Shown: in pieces, positions 10,837-20,677 of the stretch
How the letters are laid out: each line of letters opens with the position of its first letter
How positions within the stretch are numbered: position 1 is the first letter of the stretch
Origin: Pseudozyma flocculosa PF-1
Taxonomy: Eukaryota; Basidiomycota; Ustilaginomycetes; Ustilaginales; Ustilaginaceae
Assembly: GCF_000417875.1 (NCBI RefSeq)
Contig: NW_006920876.1
Span: 781,495 to 845,494, forward strand
Length of the DNA: 64,000 nt
Direction: 5' to 3'
Made by a program: the position numbers and the translations under genes
Notes under the pieces: generated by a model
Told to the model about the DNA's origin: nothing
The model's database searches: none
The model's input: only the letters and a program-made list of their open reading frames with translations

Positions 10837-12472
10837 TCAGCGACCCCTTCGGACCAGCAGTCCAAACATGACGGCCGTGCACGCCGACAGCGAGAACCTG
10901 TTGCGCAGAGGTCGACCCGCGACCGGACCTCGGAGTTGGGTCAGCTCGTGTCTGACTCGTTCCCATCGGCACCTCCAGCGCCGACCGCAAGAGACGGGCG
11001 GCCACGCTACTCACCATGTTGCGGCGTAGACGGCATGCTGGTTGCGCAGCTCAATCGTCGCTGCCCGTCCGACGGGGACGCCCTGCGCCACTCTCGCAGA
11101 CGCCTCTCCCACATTGCCGTCTATCACAGCCGGCCAGGCCAAGGTTATCAGAGAAAATATTGGACGAGCGCATCGAGGTGAGCAGTTTATGTCTGGCTAC
11201 CACTTGAGCGCTCCACGCAATGCCGCGACTCACCAAACACCTCTTCGAGCAAGACGGGCAGCACCCTCTGCGACTCTCGCGACGACGAGCCGCCGACACC
11301 GAGCATGCCCTTGACGCTCTCGGCCACGCCGGCGCTCGGCGTATGGTGGTCCTCCAGCGCATCGTTGCGCTGCTTGGACTCGAGCGACAGCGCGGACGCA
11401 CCAACCTGCGCCGACGCCCATTCTGCCATCTCCTTTGGATCGGCGTGGTACCACGAGTTGGTCTTTGGATCGCTGGCGGGCGTAAACGTGTTGGGCGGAT
11501 AGATGCGCGGCAGCAGCGCGACAAACTCGACCTCGCCTCGAGGCTGGGGCGGGGGCGGCGATGGAGGCGGACGGACGGATGGGCGGATCAACGGACAGAC
11601 AAGACGGACGGCGTCAGTAGCGAGTACAGGAGGACGGGTCCGCACAGGGCGGGCGTGCGAGCGGACTCACCATGGCCTCGTCCTTCAGCCTGCGGTCCGC
11701 GCCGGTACCGATGATGTTCTTCTCCGAGACGAAGCCGCGGTTGACGAGCACCATGCCGCCGCCCTCTGCGCGGGCCATGGGGCAGACGACGTGGAAGCCG
11801 AGGACACCGTCGCGCACCCGCGGGCCGAGGAACATTGTCCGGGAGTGGTCAAAGGTGCCGCGAAGCGTGACTAGGCGGAAGTCGAATTCGGGAAGCACAT
11901 CGAGGCTGACGGGAGCATGGATAGCGGCGCAAGGGGAGCAGTCAAGCAAACGATTCGGCGATGCGACATCGACAACGCAAGCCAAGACGGGTGGGCACTC
12001 ACTTGATGTTGCGCGGTAGGTGGAGGGGTTCCTTTCTCAGCTTGTCCTCGAGCTCCTCGATGAGGTTGACCTTCCACTTGAGCCGCTTGATCTGCCAGTA
12101 TCCGAGGCCGAATGTGAATATCGGGATGAAGCCGAGGACGAGGGTGGTGGGGGAGCGGTACCAGGGTCTGCTGGACTTGGACGACTGCGGCTTCGAGTAG
12201 CCCGAGGGCGTGTCTTGGTACGTGTCCGAGTTCCTCGACGGGCGGGACGAGGAAAAGGGCCGGCGGGAAGCTGGCAAAGACGATGGCAATGGCTGCGGCG
12301 GCGTGTGAGAGACGGTGCGGCCGGCAGCGGTGGTGAGGGGACGCTGGCAGGCGTAGGCGTGGCGGGTCGAGGAGATTGTGCTGGACGACGAGGCAGAGGC
12401 GGAGGCGGGGGCTGCGAAGGCGGCGCTGAGCTCGGCGGTCAATGGCCGCAGCGCTGTGCGTAGTGAGGCCAT
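10837..12472 (-). CDS. SHY1: SURF1 family cytochrome c oxidase assembly factor
   Basis: Five exons: 12472-12003, 11905-11671, 11543-11234, 11120-11015 and 10897-10837; all phases close, 393 residues. The N-terminus is Ser/Arg-rich, fitting a mitochondrial presequence. The first membrane helix carries the family signature: LVLGFIPIFTFGLGYWQIKRLKWK (about 110-133). The soluble part has LRGTFDHSRTMFLGPR, GFHVVCPM and VNRGFVSEK. The last two exons give VPVGRAATIELRNQHAVYAATW and a short second helix ending FGLLVRRGR. SURF1/Shy1 acts in heme insertion and early assembly of Cox1 in the inner membrane. The final exon is only 61 nt. Confidence 0.93.
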
Positions 12473-14622
12473 GATCGCGGTGGATGCCGAGGTGGGACGA
12501 TGGCCCGGAAGCAAAGGCGGACGTTGAGCTTAGCGGGAGGGATGGTGGTGCAAAGGGGGCCGAGGACGAGGCTGATGCTCAAGTCAGAACTTCTCGACGC
12601 CTCGCCAGGCAGAGCGTGACATAAGCACGGCTCAGCCTCCACCTGGTACGCCCTGGCGCCCTGGCGCTTTGGCCCTCGCTCTCCCCTCCCGCGCCGCCCC
12701 TTTCTCCCGCACGAGAACCGCCTGCAGCCCCGCCCCACCGTACACCAGCCCCGCCGACACCAACACCCACACCTATACCAACGCCAACAACGACCAGCAC
12801 CACCACCAGCAGCAACCTGCTTCCGCCCGCCGATGACAGCGACGACGACGATGGCGACCGCTCCTCGCCACGTTTTCCTCCTTCTCCCGAGCAGCGGTAC
12901 CTGCCTGACCTCGCCTCGCCTGCTGCGACCTCGCGCATCATGCACACGTACAAAGATAGCCTGTGACAGAGGTGGGCGGGATGGTCTGCCAGTCCTTCGC
13001 AAAGAAAAGAAGAAGGATCTTCATCACACGCACATCAAGGTGGGTGCTGGACGGGTGAAGGAAAAGTACCCGTGCGTGCGTGCGTGCGTGCGTGGATGCT
13101 GAGCCGTGCTCTGGGGATGGCCTTGCGGGGGCGCAGCCAGAATATTGAGCTCGCCGCCTGCGGGGCCAGAGCGGGCAGGCGGGCCTCTCCTGTGCCTGCA
13201 AGGCGCGAGCCTCGACCCTCGCTCCTCGCTCCGCGCTCCTCGCTCCTCGCGTTCCGCGGCCCCTTGCCCTAGCCCATCTTTTGACTCTTGTCCTGCTCTC
13301 GCTCCCTGACACAATAATCCTCTCTTCTCTCCTGTCGACGCAGCCCATCCATCGAGCCAATCGTCAGCGTGCGCCCATCCGCACCGCCCCCTCTCGATGT
13401 CGCTTTCCTCATCCTTTCTCTTCAACGACAAGACCGCACGGCGAAAACAGCGTCGAGGATGATGAGGCCGCGTCCGAACGATGCCGACGGTTTCGAGGGC
13501 GCTCGTGGACATGATCGGCGCTCACAGGCCTGGCCATAAAGTCGCCGGGGTGTGGGGCCGAGGCTACCGCGTATGTACGAGGCCGGAGAAGAGAGAGAGA
13601 AGAGTCGCGGCGTGGCGCTCGTCTGCGCACGCTCGGCTGCGCTGTCAAGCAGCTGCTATTCTCGGCATCCTACAGGCGCACGCACCCTCGAGTCGGCTCC
13701 CAGGCCCCGGGATCGGCATACATGGCATGGCCTGGCATGGCACGGCGTGGCAGATGGCGAGGCGCAGATCAGATAGAGCCGTGCTTGCAGCCGCCTGCTA
13801 CGGTAGCCAAGCAGGCCACACGCCGCACGTACATACACATCCGAACAGCGCTACGCATAGCCGCGGCCGACGACGGGCGACCAAGCAGCGTCACCAAGCA
13901 CGCCGTCTGCTCATCGCCCGAAGCTGCGGGCACGGGCATGGCCCCGGCTTTGCATCGCACGCCTCGCCTGCTGGCATGTGACGGCCAGCAGGCGTACGGC
14001 CGTACCCGCTCGCTTGGCCTCTCCTCCCGTCGTCCGCCTCCTTCCAGCCCTCGCCCGCGCCATCATCCAAGCGCCCTCGACGACGGCAAGCAAGGGTGGC
14101 CCCGACTAGGCCAGACCAGGCCAGGCCAGGAGCTACGCGCTCTGCAACGACCTGCCCCACCGGTGAAGTACCTCCCTCGCCTGCCCCGCCGACATTCCCG
14201 CGTCAAAGCTCGCCCACCGACGCCGCTCCTGCGCTCCGTCGATCGCACCAGCTCACAGCTCGCATCCTGCGCCAGAAGACATCTCGCCCTTGGCCTGCCT
14301 TGGCTTGGCTTGCTGGTCGTGCCCCCTCAATCTCGATACGCTCTCGTCACCCCTGTCTGCAACAGATGAAATCTACCGAGACGCCTCCTGCTGCACACAT
14401 CGACAGCCGACCGCCATGGCCATCCGCGACAGAGCACGGCCCGGTCGCCGTCGAGAGGCGGCAAAACCCGACGCGCGTCCCTAGCATTTCCACCTCTGGC
14501 GGGGCGTCCGCAGTCATGGCTCCTGCTTCCCGCGCCAAACCTGCCCTTGCCGGCGGCCCAGCACCCAAGGGGTGATGCGCAAGCAAGGCACGCCAGAACA
14601 GAGAGCAGGGCAAGAGCAACGA

Positions 14623-14643
14623 GGGGGGGGGGGGGGGGGGGGG
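14623..14643. repeat. 21-nt poly-G run
   Basis: An uninterrupted run of G followed by TTAGGG, about 250 bp upstream of the secreted-protein start. Such runs are prone to length error and can form G-quadruplexes. Confidence 0.9.
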
Positions 14644-14733
14644 TTAGGGCCGATTGCGACGCTGATGCGACCCCTTGTTTTGCTCGTCCCAGGCCGGCGC
14701 CGTGCCTGTCGACCTCATGGACCAGGTCGCCCC

Positions 14734-14741
14734 AATAAATA
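14734..14741 (+). promoter_or_regulatory. Candidate TATA-like box of the secreted-protein gene
   Basis: AATAAATA, directly after CCC, lies about 150 bp upstream of the ATG at 14890 and is followed by a CT-rich stretch (14788-14830), an arrangement common at fungal transcription starts. It is the only AT-rich octamer in this GC-rich upstream region. Confidence 0.35.
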
Positions 14742-14889
14742 CCTCGAGCTGCTTGACCAGCCGACGAAGAGGTCCCATCTTCAACATCCCATCCTTCCAC
14801 CTGTCCCTCCCCTCCCCCCTGGCCCGGTCCGACACCGTCACTCGCTCCCTCGTCTGTCTTTACTTCTCTGCCCCCTTCCCCCACCAAAG

Positions 14890-16293
14890 ATGCAGCTCAT
14901 TCGGTCGCAGTTTGTCCTGGCCGCGGCGCTGGCCCTCCTGGCCCAACAGTCGGCGGCGCAGGCGCAGAACCCGCTCAGCCTCGACGGCATCCAGGGCCTC
15001 GACTCGCTCAACCCGCAGACCGTCACCGACAGCCTCAACGCACAGACGCTCACCGACACCCTCTCCAAGGCCGTCCCGATGAAGCGCCAGGCCAAGGGGA
15101 CGCTGCTCAAGGGCCTCAACGTGTTCGGCGAGGACGTCGACCTGCCCACCGACCCGGCCAGCCTGACCAAGATGGTCAAGGACGCCGCCACTCATCCCGC
15201 CGCGCCGCCCGCGCCCGTCAAGCGCGAGGAGGCCGGCCTCTCGGTGCTGGGCAAGATTGTTCCCACCAACGCCGCCGACCTCACAAAGATGCTCCAGGAA
15301 AAGACGGCCGGCATGCAGCAGCGCGACACGGGCCTCGACCTCAACCTCGACAACAAGCCGGCCCCGCAGTTCCTCATGGACAGCCTCGCCTCGGGCCTCA
15401 AGCAGCGCGACTTTAGCACAAACGACCTCTCGGTCGAGTCGCTCGAGCCCACGGCCGAGCAGGCCGTCAAGATGGCCACGCCCATCGCCCTGGCGCCCGT
15501 CAGCCCGCAGCTCAAGATGGCGGGCGCCGGCTACAAGCTGGCCGCCGAGGTGGCCCACGAGGCCGGCGCCGACGCCGTGGCCAAGCAGGCCCTCGACCAG
15601 ACCCAGAGCCGGATCGCCGACGCGTCCAAGGTGCCCGCCGCGCCCAAGCTCGCCAAGCGCGCCTTTTACCACGACGCCGTCCACCACCACCGCAAGCGGG
15701 GCTCGGTCGACGCCACCGACCTCAAGAACACGGACCTGAGCGGCCTGCAGAAGGTCCCCGCCGAGGCCGTCAAGCTCGCCGCGCCCATCGCCCTCGGCAA
15801 GGTCGGCGGCTACGTCGGAGCCGCCCAGATGGGCGTCAAGACGGCGCAGATGGTCAGCAACATGGCCGGCGTGCCCCAGATGGTTGAGAAGACGGGAGTG
15901 ACAAAGATGATCCAGGACGCCACGTCCAAGGCCTCGGCCATGGCGCCCAAGCTGCCCAAGCTGCCTGCCGCGCCCGCCGCCGCCCCGGCCAAGCGCGACG
16001 AGACGACCGACGAGCTGACCAAGGCCGGCCTCGGGCTGGGCGACTCGGTGCGCGACTCGGGCCTCAAGCTGAGCCACACTGCCACCGCCGCCGGCAACGC
16101 CTTCACCAAGAACCTCTACGGCGCCCGCCCCGAGAAGCGCAACATGGTCCTCCCCGCCTTTGAGGTCCTGCCCGGCGCCGGCCCGCAGGCAAAGGAGGCC
16201 GCCGAGCAGCTCACCAAGCTCCTCCCCGTCCCCGTCCCCGGCGTTCCCGGCGCGTCCAAGAGGATGGAGAAGGTGACCAAGAGGAGGGAGTGA
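14890..16293 (+). CDS. Secreted protein with multiple kexin-type dibasic sites and internal duplication
   Basis: Single exon, 467 residues from the ATG at 14890, which starts a clear signal peptide (QLIRSQFVLAAALALLAQQS, cleavage near Ala-Gln-Ala). Kex2-type sites are spread through it: PMKR (about 65), PVKR (about 111), LAKR (about 257), HRKR (about 268), PAKR (about 367), PEKR (about 417), SKR (about 457) and TKRR at the end. Two related modules can be seen: EQAVKMATPIALAPV (about 194-208) and AEAVKLAAPIALGKV (about 294-308), each followed by a Gly/Ala/Met-rich helix. Shorter Leu-Thr-Lys-Met units (SLTKMV, DLTKML) also recur. No cysteine-rich or enzymatic domain is evident. Processing by Golgi kexin into several peptides is inferred from the sites. 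I do not recognise a named family; the design is like fungal kexin-processed secreted proteins. Confidence 0.8.
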   Translation: MQLIRSQFVLAAALALLAQQSAAQAQNPLSLDGIQGLDSLNPQTVTDSLNAQTLTDTLSKAVPMKRQAKGTLLKGLNVFGEDVDLPTDPASLTKMVKDAATHPAAPPAPVKREEAGLSVLGKIVPTNAADLTKMLQEKTAGMQQRDTGLDLNLDNKPAPQFLMDSLASGLKQRDFSTNDLSVESLEPTAEQAVKMATPIALAPVSPQLKMAGAGYKLAAEVAHEAGADAVAKQALDQTQSRIADASKVPAAPKLAKRAFYHDAVHHHRKRGSVDATDLKNTDLSGLQKVPAEAVKLAAPIALGKVGGYVGAAQMGVKTAQMVSNMAGVPQMVEKTGVTKMIQDATSKASAMAPKLPKLPAAPAAAPAKRDETTDELTKAGLGLGDSVRDSGLKLSHTATAAGNAFTKNLYGARPEKRNMVLPAFEVLPGAGPQAKEAAEQLTKLLPVPVPGVPGASKRMEKVTKRRE

Positions 16294-19200
16294 AGCAGTG
16301 CAGCCACTGCCGCCCCCTTGCCGTCTCGATGAACCCGCCCCACCATCCCCTCTATACGTCGGGCCCCGTCCCGTCCGAGTGCATACCAACCTCGTCCAGC
16401 CTTTCGTCGCTTCATTCGCATAGCCTTCGCTTCATCTCCGCACGGTCGTCGTCGAAGGAGCAGCATCAGCAACGGTGACCACCCACTCGCCCTCAGCACC
16501 CGGCTCTCGATGCTGTTGTCTGCTCCTTCGCCGCCGCCGCCGCCGCCCAACCATTCAGCCGCCGACTCTGCAGCACCCGGTCCCTGCGGTGCCAGCATCT
16601 CGAGTCTGGCAGGCACACTCTGTAGTCTTTCCATCTCGATCGCGTTTCCCGTCTCTGCCTGCTCGCATCTTTCTCTGCCCTGGCCTTCCCTTCTCCCATC
16701 CTCGCACCTGCACCTTGTTTGAAACAAGGAGGGATGAAACGCACACGCACGCTCTTTTTCGCCATCCATCGCCGTCTTTGCCTTGTGTGCTTCTGTCCGG
16801 AGGCGACTCTTTGCCGTCAGTACCCTATGCTCGTCCGCTTTCGACCGCCCGACCGGGTGGATCAGCAGTCGTCTACCGCCAAGCTCGGACCCGACGTGGG
16901 AGGGGGGGGGAGCGCGGAGTCGTGCTCGTCTTCATCTCCGTCAACATCGAATTCCTTTGACGACGAGGACGGTGATGACGGCAGCCGGGTAACGACGACA
17001 CCCGGTTCTACCGGCACGGTTCGGCGGTCGCTTGTGGTTGGGTAGAAGAAGGTGATGGTGAGCCCGCGGCAGCCACCAACGACGACGACGACGACGAGCA
17101 CGAAACGAGTTCTAAATTACAGTATTCTCTCGGTCTGGGCCTTTTGTCCGTCTGTCCGGTCCGCCTTTCGCCGAAGATGTCGCCGAGGAGCGAGGCGTGG
17201 AGGGGCATGCCATGTGCGTTTGGACCCGCTCGGCTTGTTCCGTCTCTCCCTCTCTCTTTGTTGTCCTCTCCGTATGTACACGAGTACGTACATGTACACA
17301 CCGTACCGCACTCACCCCTCGGGATGAAATGGGAGACAATGGCAGGTGGTTGGGTAAGCTTTCTGCACTCCATCGGACGCACGGGACGGGACGTCGTACC
17401 GCATACTGTAGGACGGACTCACCCTACCTGCCGGACAATGGAGAAGAGGCCGGTCGCTGGACCGAGGACCTGGTTTTTAGGCTCTCAGAACCCCACGGCC
17501 AACCGCGGTGGGCAATCTTAATCTTAAACTTCTCGTTTGGTCGGAGTGGGGGAGGCGCCCTGTACGTACAGAAAGAGGCCGGTCCTTGACGAGCATGGTG
17601 TGGACTCGTCCACTGAGCCGACTCTTGACGAGTGGTCCCCGCTTGATACATACCGTATGGTCACCGTACCTGTTTCGACCTATGAGACGACAGGTACCTA
17701 TCTCCTGGCAGCGAAATGGATCGTCTTGAAATATAATGTAGGATCGACCGCCCAATACTGAAGTGGCATGCTGGCCTCGGTCACTTTTGGGGCTTTGTTG
17801 TCAAGCCGTTCGGGACACTTCGTCGTCTGCACAGAGAGGCGGCGGTTGAATCGCCGAGCAGGTTCTGGCTCTTGCGAACCTCGCCGAGAGTAACAAGGCT
17901 CCACGGATGACCGTGTTCAAGGGAGGGGCGGCAGCATCCCGCCGCCTGCCTACCGCACCTAGAGTTCGTTTTCGTCGCGCGACACCGGTGCCTGGCACTA
18001 GGGACTACCGCTGATCGCTTTGTCCTGGCCACGACGAGCCGGGATGGCCGGCATGCTTGCGAACTCGGAACGGAACGGCTACGAGGAGAGGAGGTTGGAG
18101 AGAGCACGTATGTTACTGGGGCGGCTGCGGGCAATTCCAGGACGGCGGCGCGGCGAAACATGATGGCGCGCGGCGCCATGTCGACGGAGAAAAGCGCACC
18201 AGAGGCCGCTCTCGCGCTCCTTTGGTCCAGACCAGGCCAGGCCAGGCAGGGCTCTATCTGGGATCATCGCTCGGCAACACGTTGGCGTCGGCGACTGATT
18301 CATCAGAAACGCCAAGGCGAGAGAACCATCATGTGTGTCATGGTCCCGTCCCTGCGTTGGGGTCGAGGCCCCCATCGATGTCGTTGGACCGAGGCCGGCC
18401 GGCGCAGTATGTAGACGGTCGACGGTACTTCGACGAGCTGGGTTCGCTCGGTTGGCCTTCGACAGGCAAGCCACGCCCATATGATCAGGGGTCCAGCTTG
18501 GGGCCCTGGCATGGGTTCATGCTGCGTGCGTGCGAGCGAGTCTTGTTTGAGCTGCGAGGGCACCTGGTTCCCGCCGTTGAGGCTCGTGGCCACTGAATGT
18601 CACCGAGATGGTGCGCGACGTTTGGGCCGAGTCTGGCCTGCGATGCCGCCCTTGACCGCCCGCTACGCTACGTTGATCCGACTGTTGATCCGACTGACGG
18701 TACGATTTGCCTCTCCCCCTCTGTACATACATGAGTGTTCGTTTGCGCCGCGACGAACCAGCATCAAGAATCGCGAGCAGTCTCGCTCCCTCCTATCCGC
18801 ATCATTCTGCGTGGCCCGGACTGCGGGCCTGCTGGCCTGCCCGCTGCTGCATGCGAATTGGTGCGGCACGGTACTGTAGTGTACGGTACGTGTTTGCGTA
18901 CCGGTGACCAGGCGACCGCTGCTGCTGCTGAACAGAGAGGCGCGCGGCTGTACCGGTACCTACCACGGCGGCCTGGCCCAGAGCGGAGCGGTACGCACGC
19001 CACCCTTGCGCAGGCGATTTTGGAACCCCGTCGCCGTGACCGAGCTGGCGATCGATTGATCGAGCCACGACGGATCTGCCTGTCGGGATCCATCGGGCTC
19101 GGTGTGCGCGGATCCGGGTTCGTGCCACGACAGCGACGACGACGACCAGCAGGCTGGCCATCGCCACCGGGCACCTTCCGACGAGGGCAGAGACGGAGGG

Positions 19201-20677
19201 GGTGGCCAGGGGGAGAACCAGGATGGCGAAGCTACCCGATTCTCTGTGATCACGCCCGGCTGCAGGCTGGCGCTGGCTTCTGTTTTCGGCCAGCATGATG
19301 CAACGGCGGCCGGTTTCTCGGGCCGTTGATGCCAGCCAGGCAGGGGCAGGCAGGCTGCACCGTGATGCCCGTTTTCGCCTGCTCGAGACTGCACGTACGG
19401 TTTCAGCGCTCTCGTCCGAACAGAGCAGAACCAAAGAGAAGCAGCACCCGAGCAAGAAAGAGGCGGCCTGGCAACCACACGCGGGGCGGCCCTTGTTCTT
19501 GGCCGGGTCGCCTGCCTAGCCTAAGCTTCTGTCCCCACGCCCTCTCCCGCGCCACCGGGGCTGCGAGTGGGCAGGCAGGCCCAGCGCTGGCATCCTCACC
19601 GGTTGGCCCGCCCGCCTGGCCTGGGCCTGGCCTGGCCCTGGCTTCTGGACAGAGCGACAAACGCACGCACCCACCCACCCACACCGTACCGCTCGCCACC
19701 TTGTGTGTGCATTTTTGGGTTTTTTTTTCCCGTTGGCAGCCTGGCGTGGCCTGGCGTGGCCTGGCGTGGCCTGGCGTGGCCTGCTGGCCGTGCGCGTGTT
19801 TGCCACCTCTCTCTCCCTCCCTCTCTCTCCGGGGCCGCAGAAGCGCTGTGGCAAACGGGCCCTCCGCCTTCCGACCGCCTTCCTTCTACCTCCTTTCTTC
19901 TCCTCCCTCCCCCTCTCCCCCTCTCCCTATGGACACTCTTGTCCCCGACACTGCTGGCCTCCTTTCTGGCTGTCATCGACCTGCTCTCCTCGTCATCGTC
20001 ACCACCTTCATCTCCAACCTCATCTCCGCGCCTCTCCGACCCGGCACTCTGGCCTCTACCGCCTCTTCTAGGCCTCGCTCCACCCTCTCTCATCCCGGCC
20101 TTAATCCAAACCTCAACTTGCCCTGACCGGCCTCGTCACCACCAAACCGTGCACTTCAATCCGGCACCGGTATCAACCGATACCGACCTGACCGCCTGCC
20201 ACACCTTCATCCAATCCACCCGGCAGCCCTCGGCCCAGCGCCCTGCCTTCGACTCCAGGCTCACCTGCCTCGCCTTGCTACCGCTACCCACCCTCGCTTT
20301 CCCTCGCCATATCTTCCCACTGGTACATCACCATCCTATCTCTCGGCACCCACATCTATCAGCCGTACTGTAGCCCCTCTTCTCCAAAGCTAGCGTCCAC
20401 CATTACGCCCCTCGCCAGCTCGCCACCGGACCCACCTCTCTGTCCGACCTTGACCATTCTCAAGCAGGCAGCAGCCACACCTCGTACCATCCATCCTTGA
20501 TCGACCGTGCTTCATCCAATCGATACCACGTCGCACCTCGCATCCTCTCACCTTGGAACCCCTCGCCAGCACCGCCTCTCTGCCCGCTGCGCCCCAACCT
20601 CCGTCCCAACGTCCTTCAAAAGCAGTCGCTTGCAGGCCGCAACCCCACCCTTCGGACGATTTCCTTATCGGAATTCG
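16294..20677. other. Largest stretch without a supported gene
   Basis: Over 4 kb with no conserved protein segment, no tRNA and no convincing exon pairs. Open frames of 60-270 codons occur on both strands and overlap each other, as expected from composition. It contains a 10-bp tandem repeat near 19738-19782 (TGGCGTGGCC unit), short G runs near 16900 and pyrimidine-rich leader-like sequence (19800-20400). The last 300 bp are presumably the leader of the YTH-domain gene. A noncoding RNA or fast-evolving small gene cannot be excluded. Confidence 0.5.
19738..19782. repeat. 10-bp tandem repeat
   Basis: Four to five head-to-tail copies of a CTGGCGTGGC-type unit directly after a run of T. Non-coding as far as I can tell. 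Confidence 0.85.

Larger units (their letters stand above)
12473..14889. other. No supported gene; divergent intergenic region with simple repeats
   Basis: Lies between SHY1 (-) and the dibasic-site protein (+). Several proline-rich and Arg-rich frames are open, but none has a recognisable domain. Repeats include GTGC/CGTG tetranucleotides near 13073-13095, a CTCG-rich patch near 13215-13255, CATGG repeats near 13725-13755 and a 21-G homopolymer at 14623-14643. Confidence 0.5.

Noticed and set aside
12664..12967. Proline/threonine-rich frame ending in an acidic stretch and YLPDLASPAATSRIMHTYKDSL
   Set aside because: It looks protein-like at its end, but there is no start codon or convincing splice acceptor to attach it to, and neighbouring frames look equally plausible. 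Worth rechecking with RNA-seq.
14623..14650. Telomere-like sequence (poly-G followed by TTAGGG)
   Set aside because: A single TTAGGG next to a G homopolymer, with genes on both sides; not a telomeric array.
14860..16389. 509-codon minus-strand open frame over the secreted protein
   Set aside because: No domain or signal. The plus strand has a signal peptide and ordered dibasic sites.
17380..17780. Possible 5S rRNA or other structured RNA in a region with CGTACC-rich, less biased composition
   Set aside because: I could not match 5S internal control elements or a consistent fold by eye.
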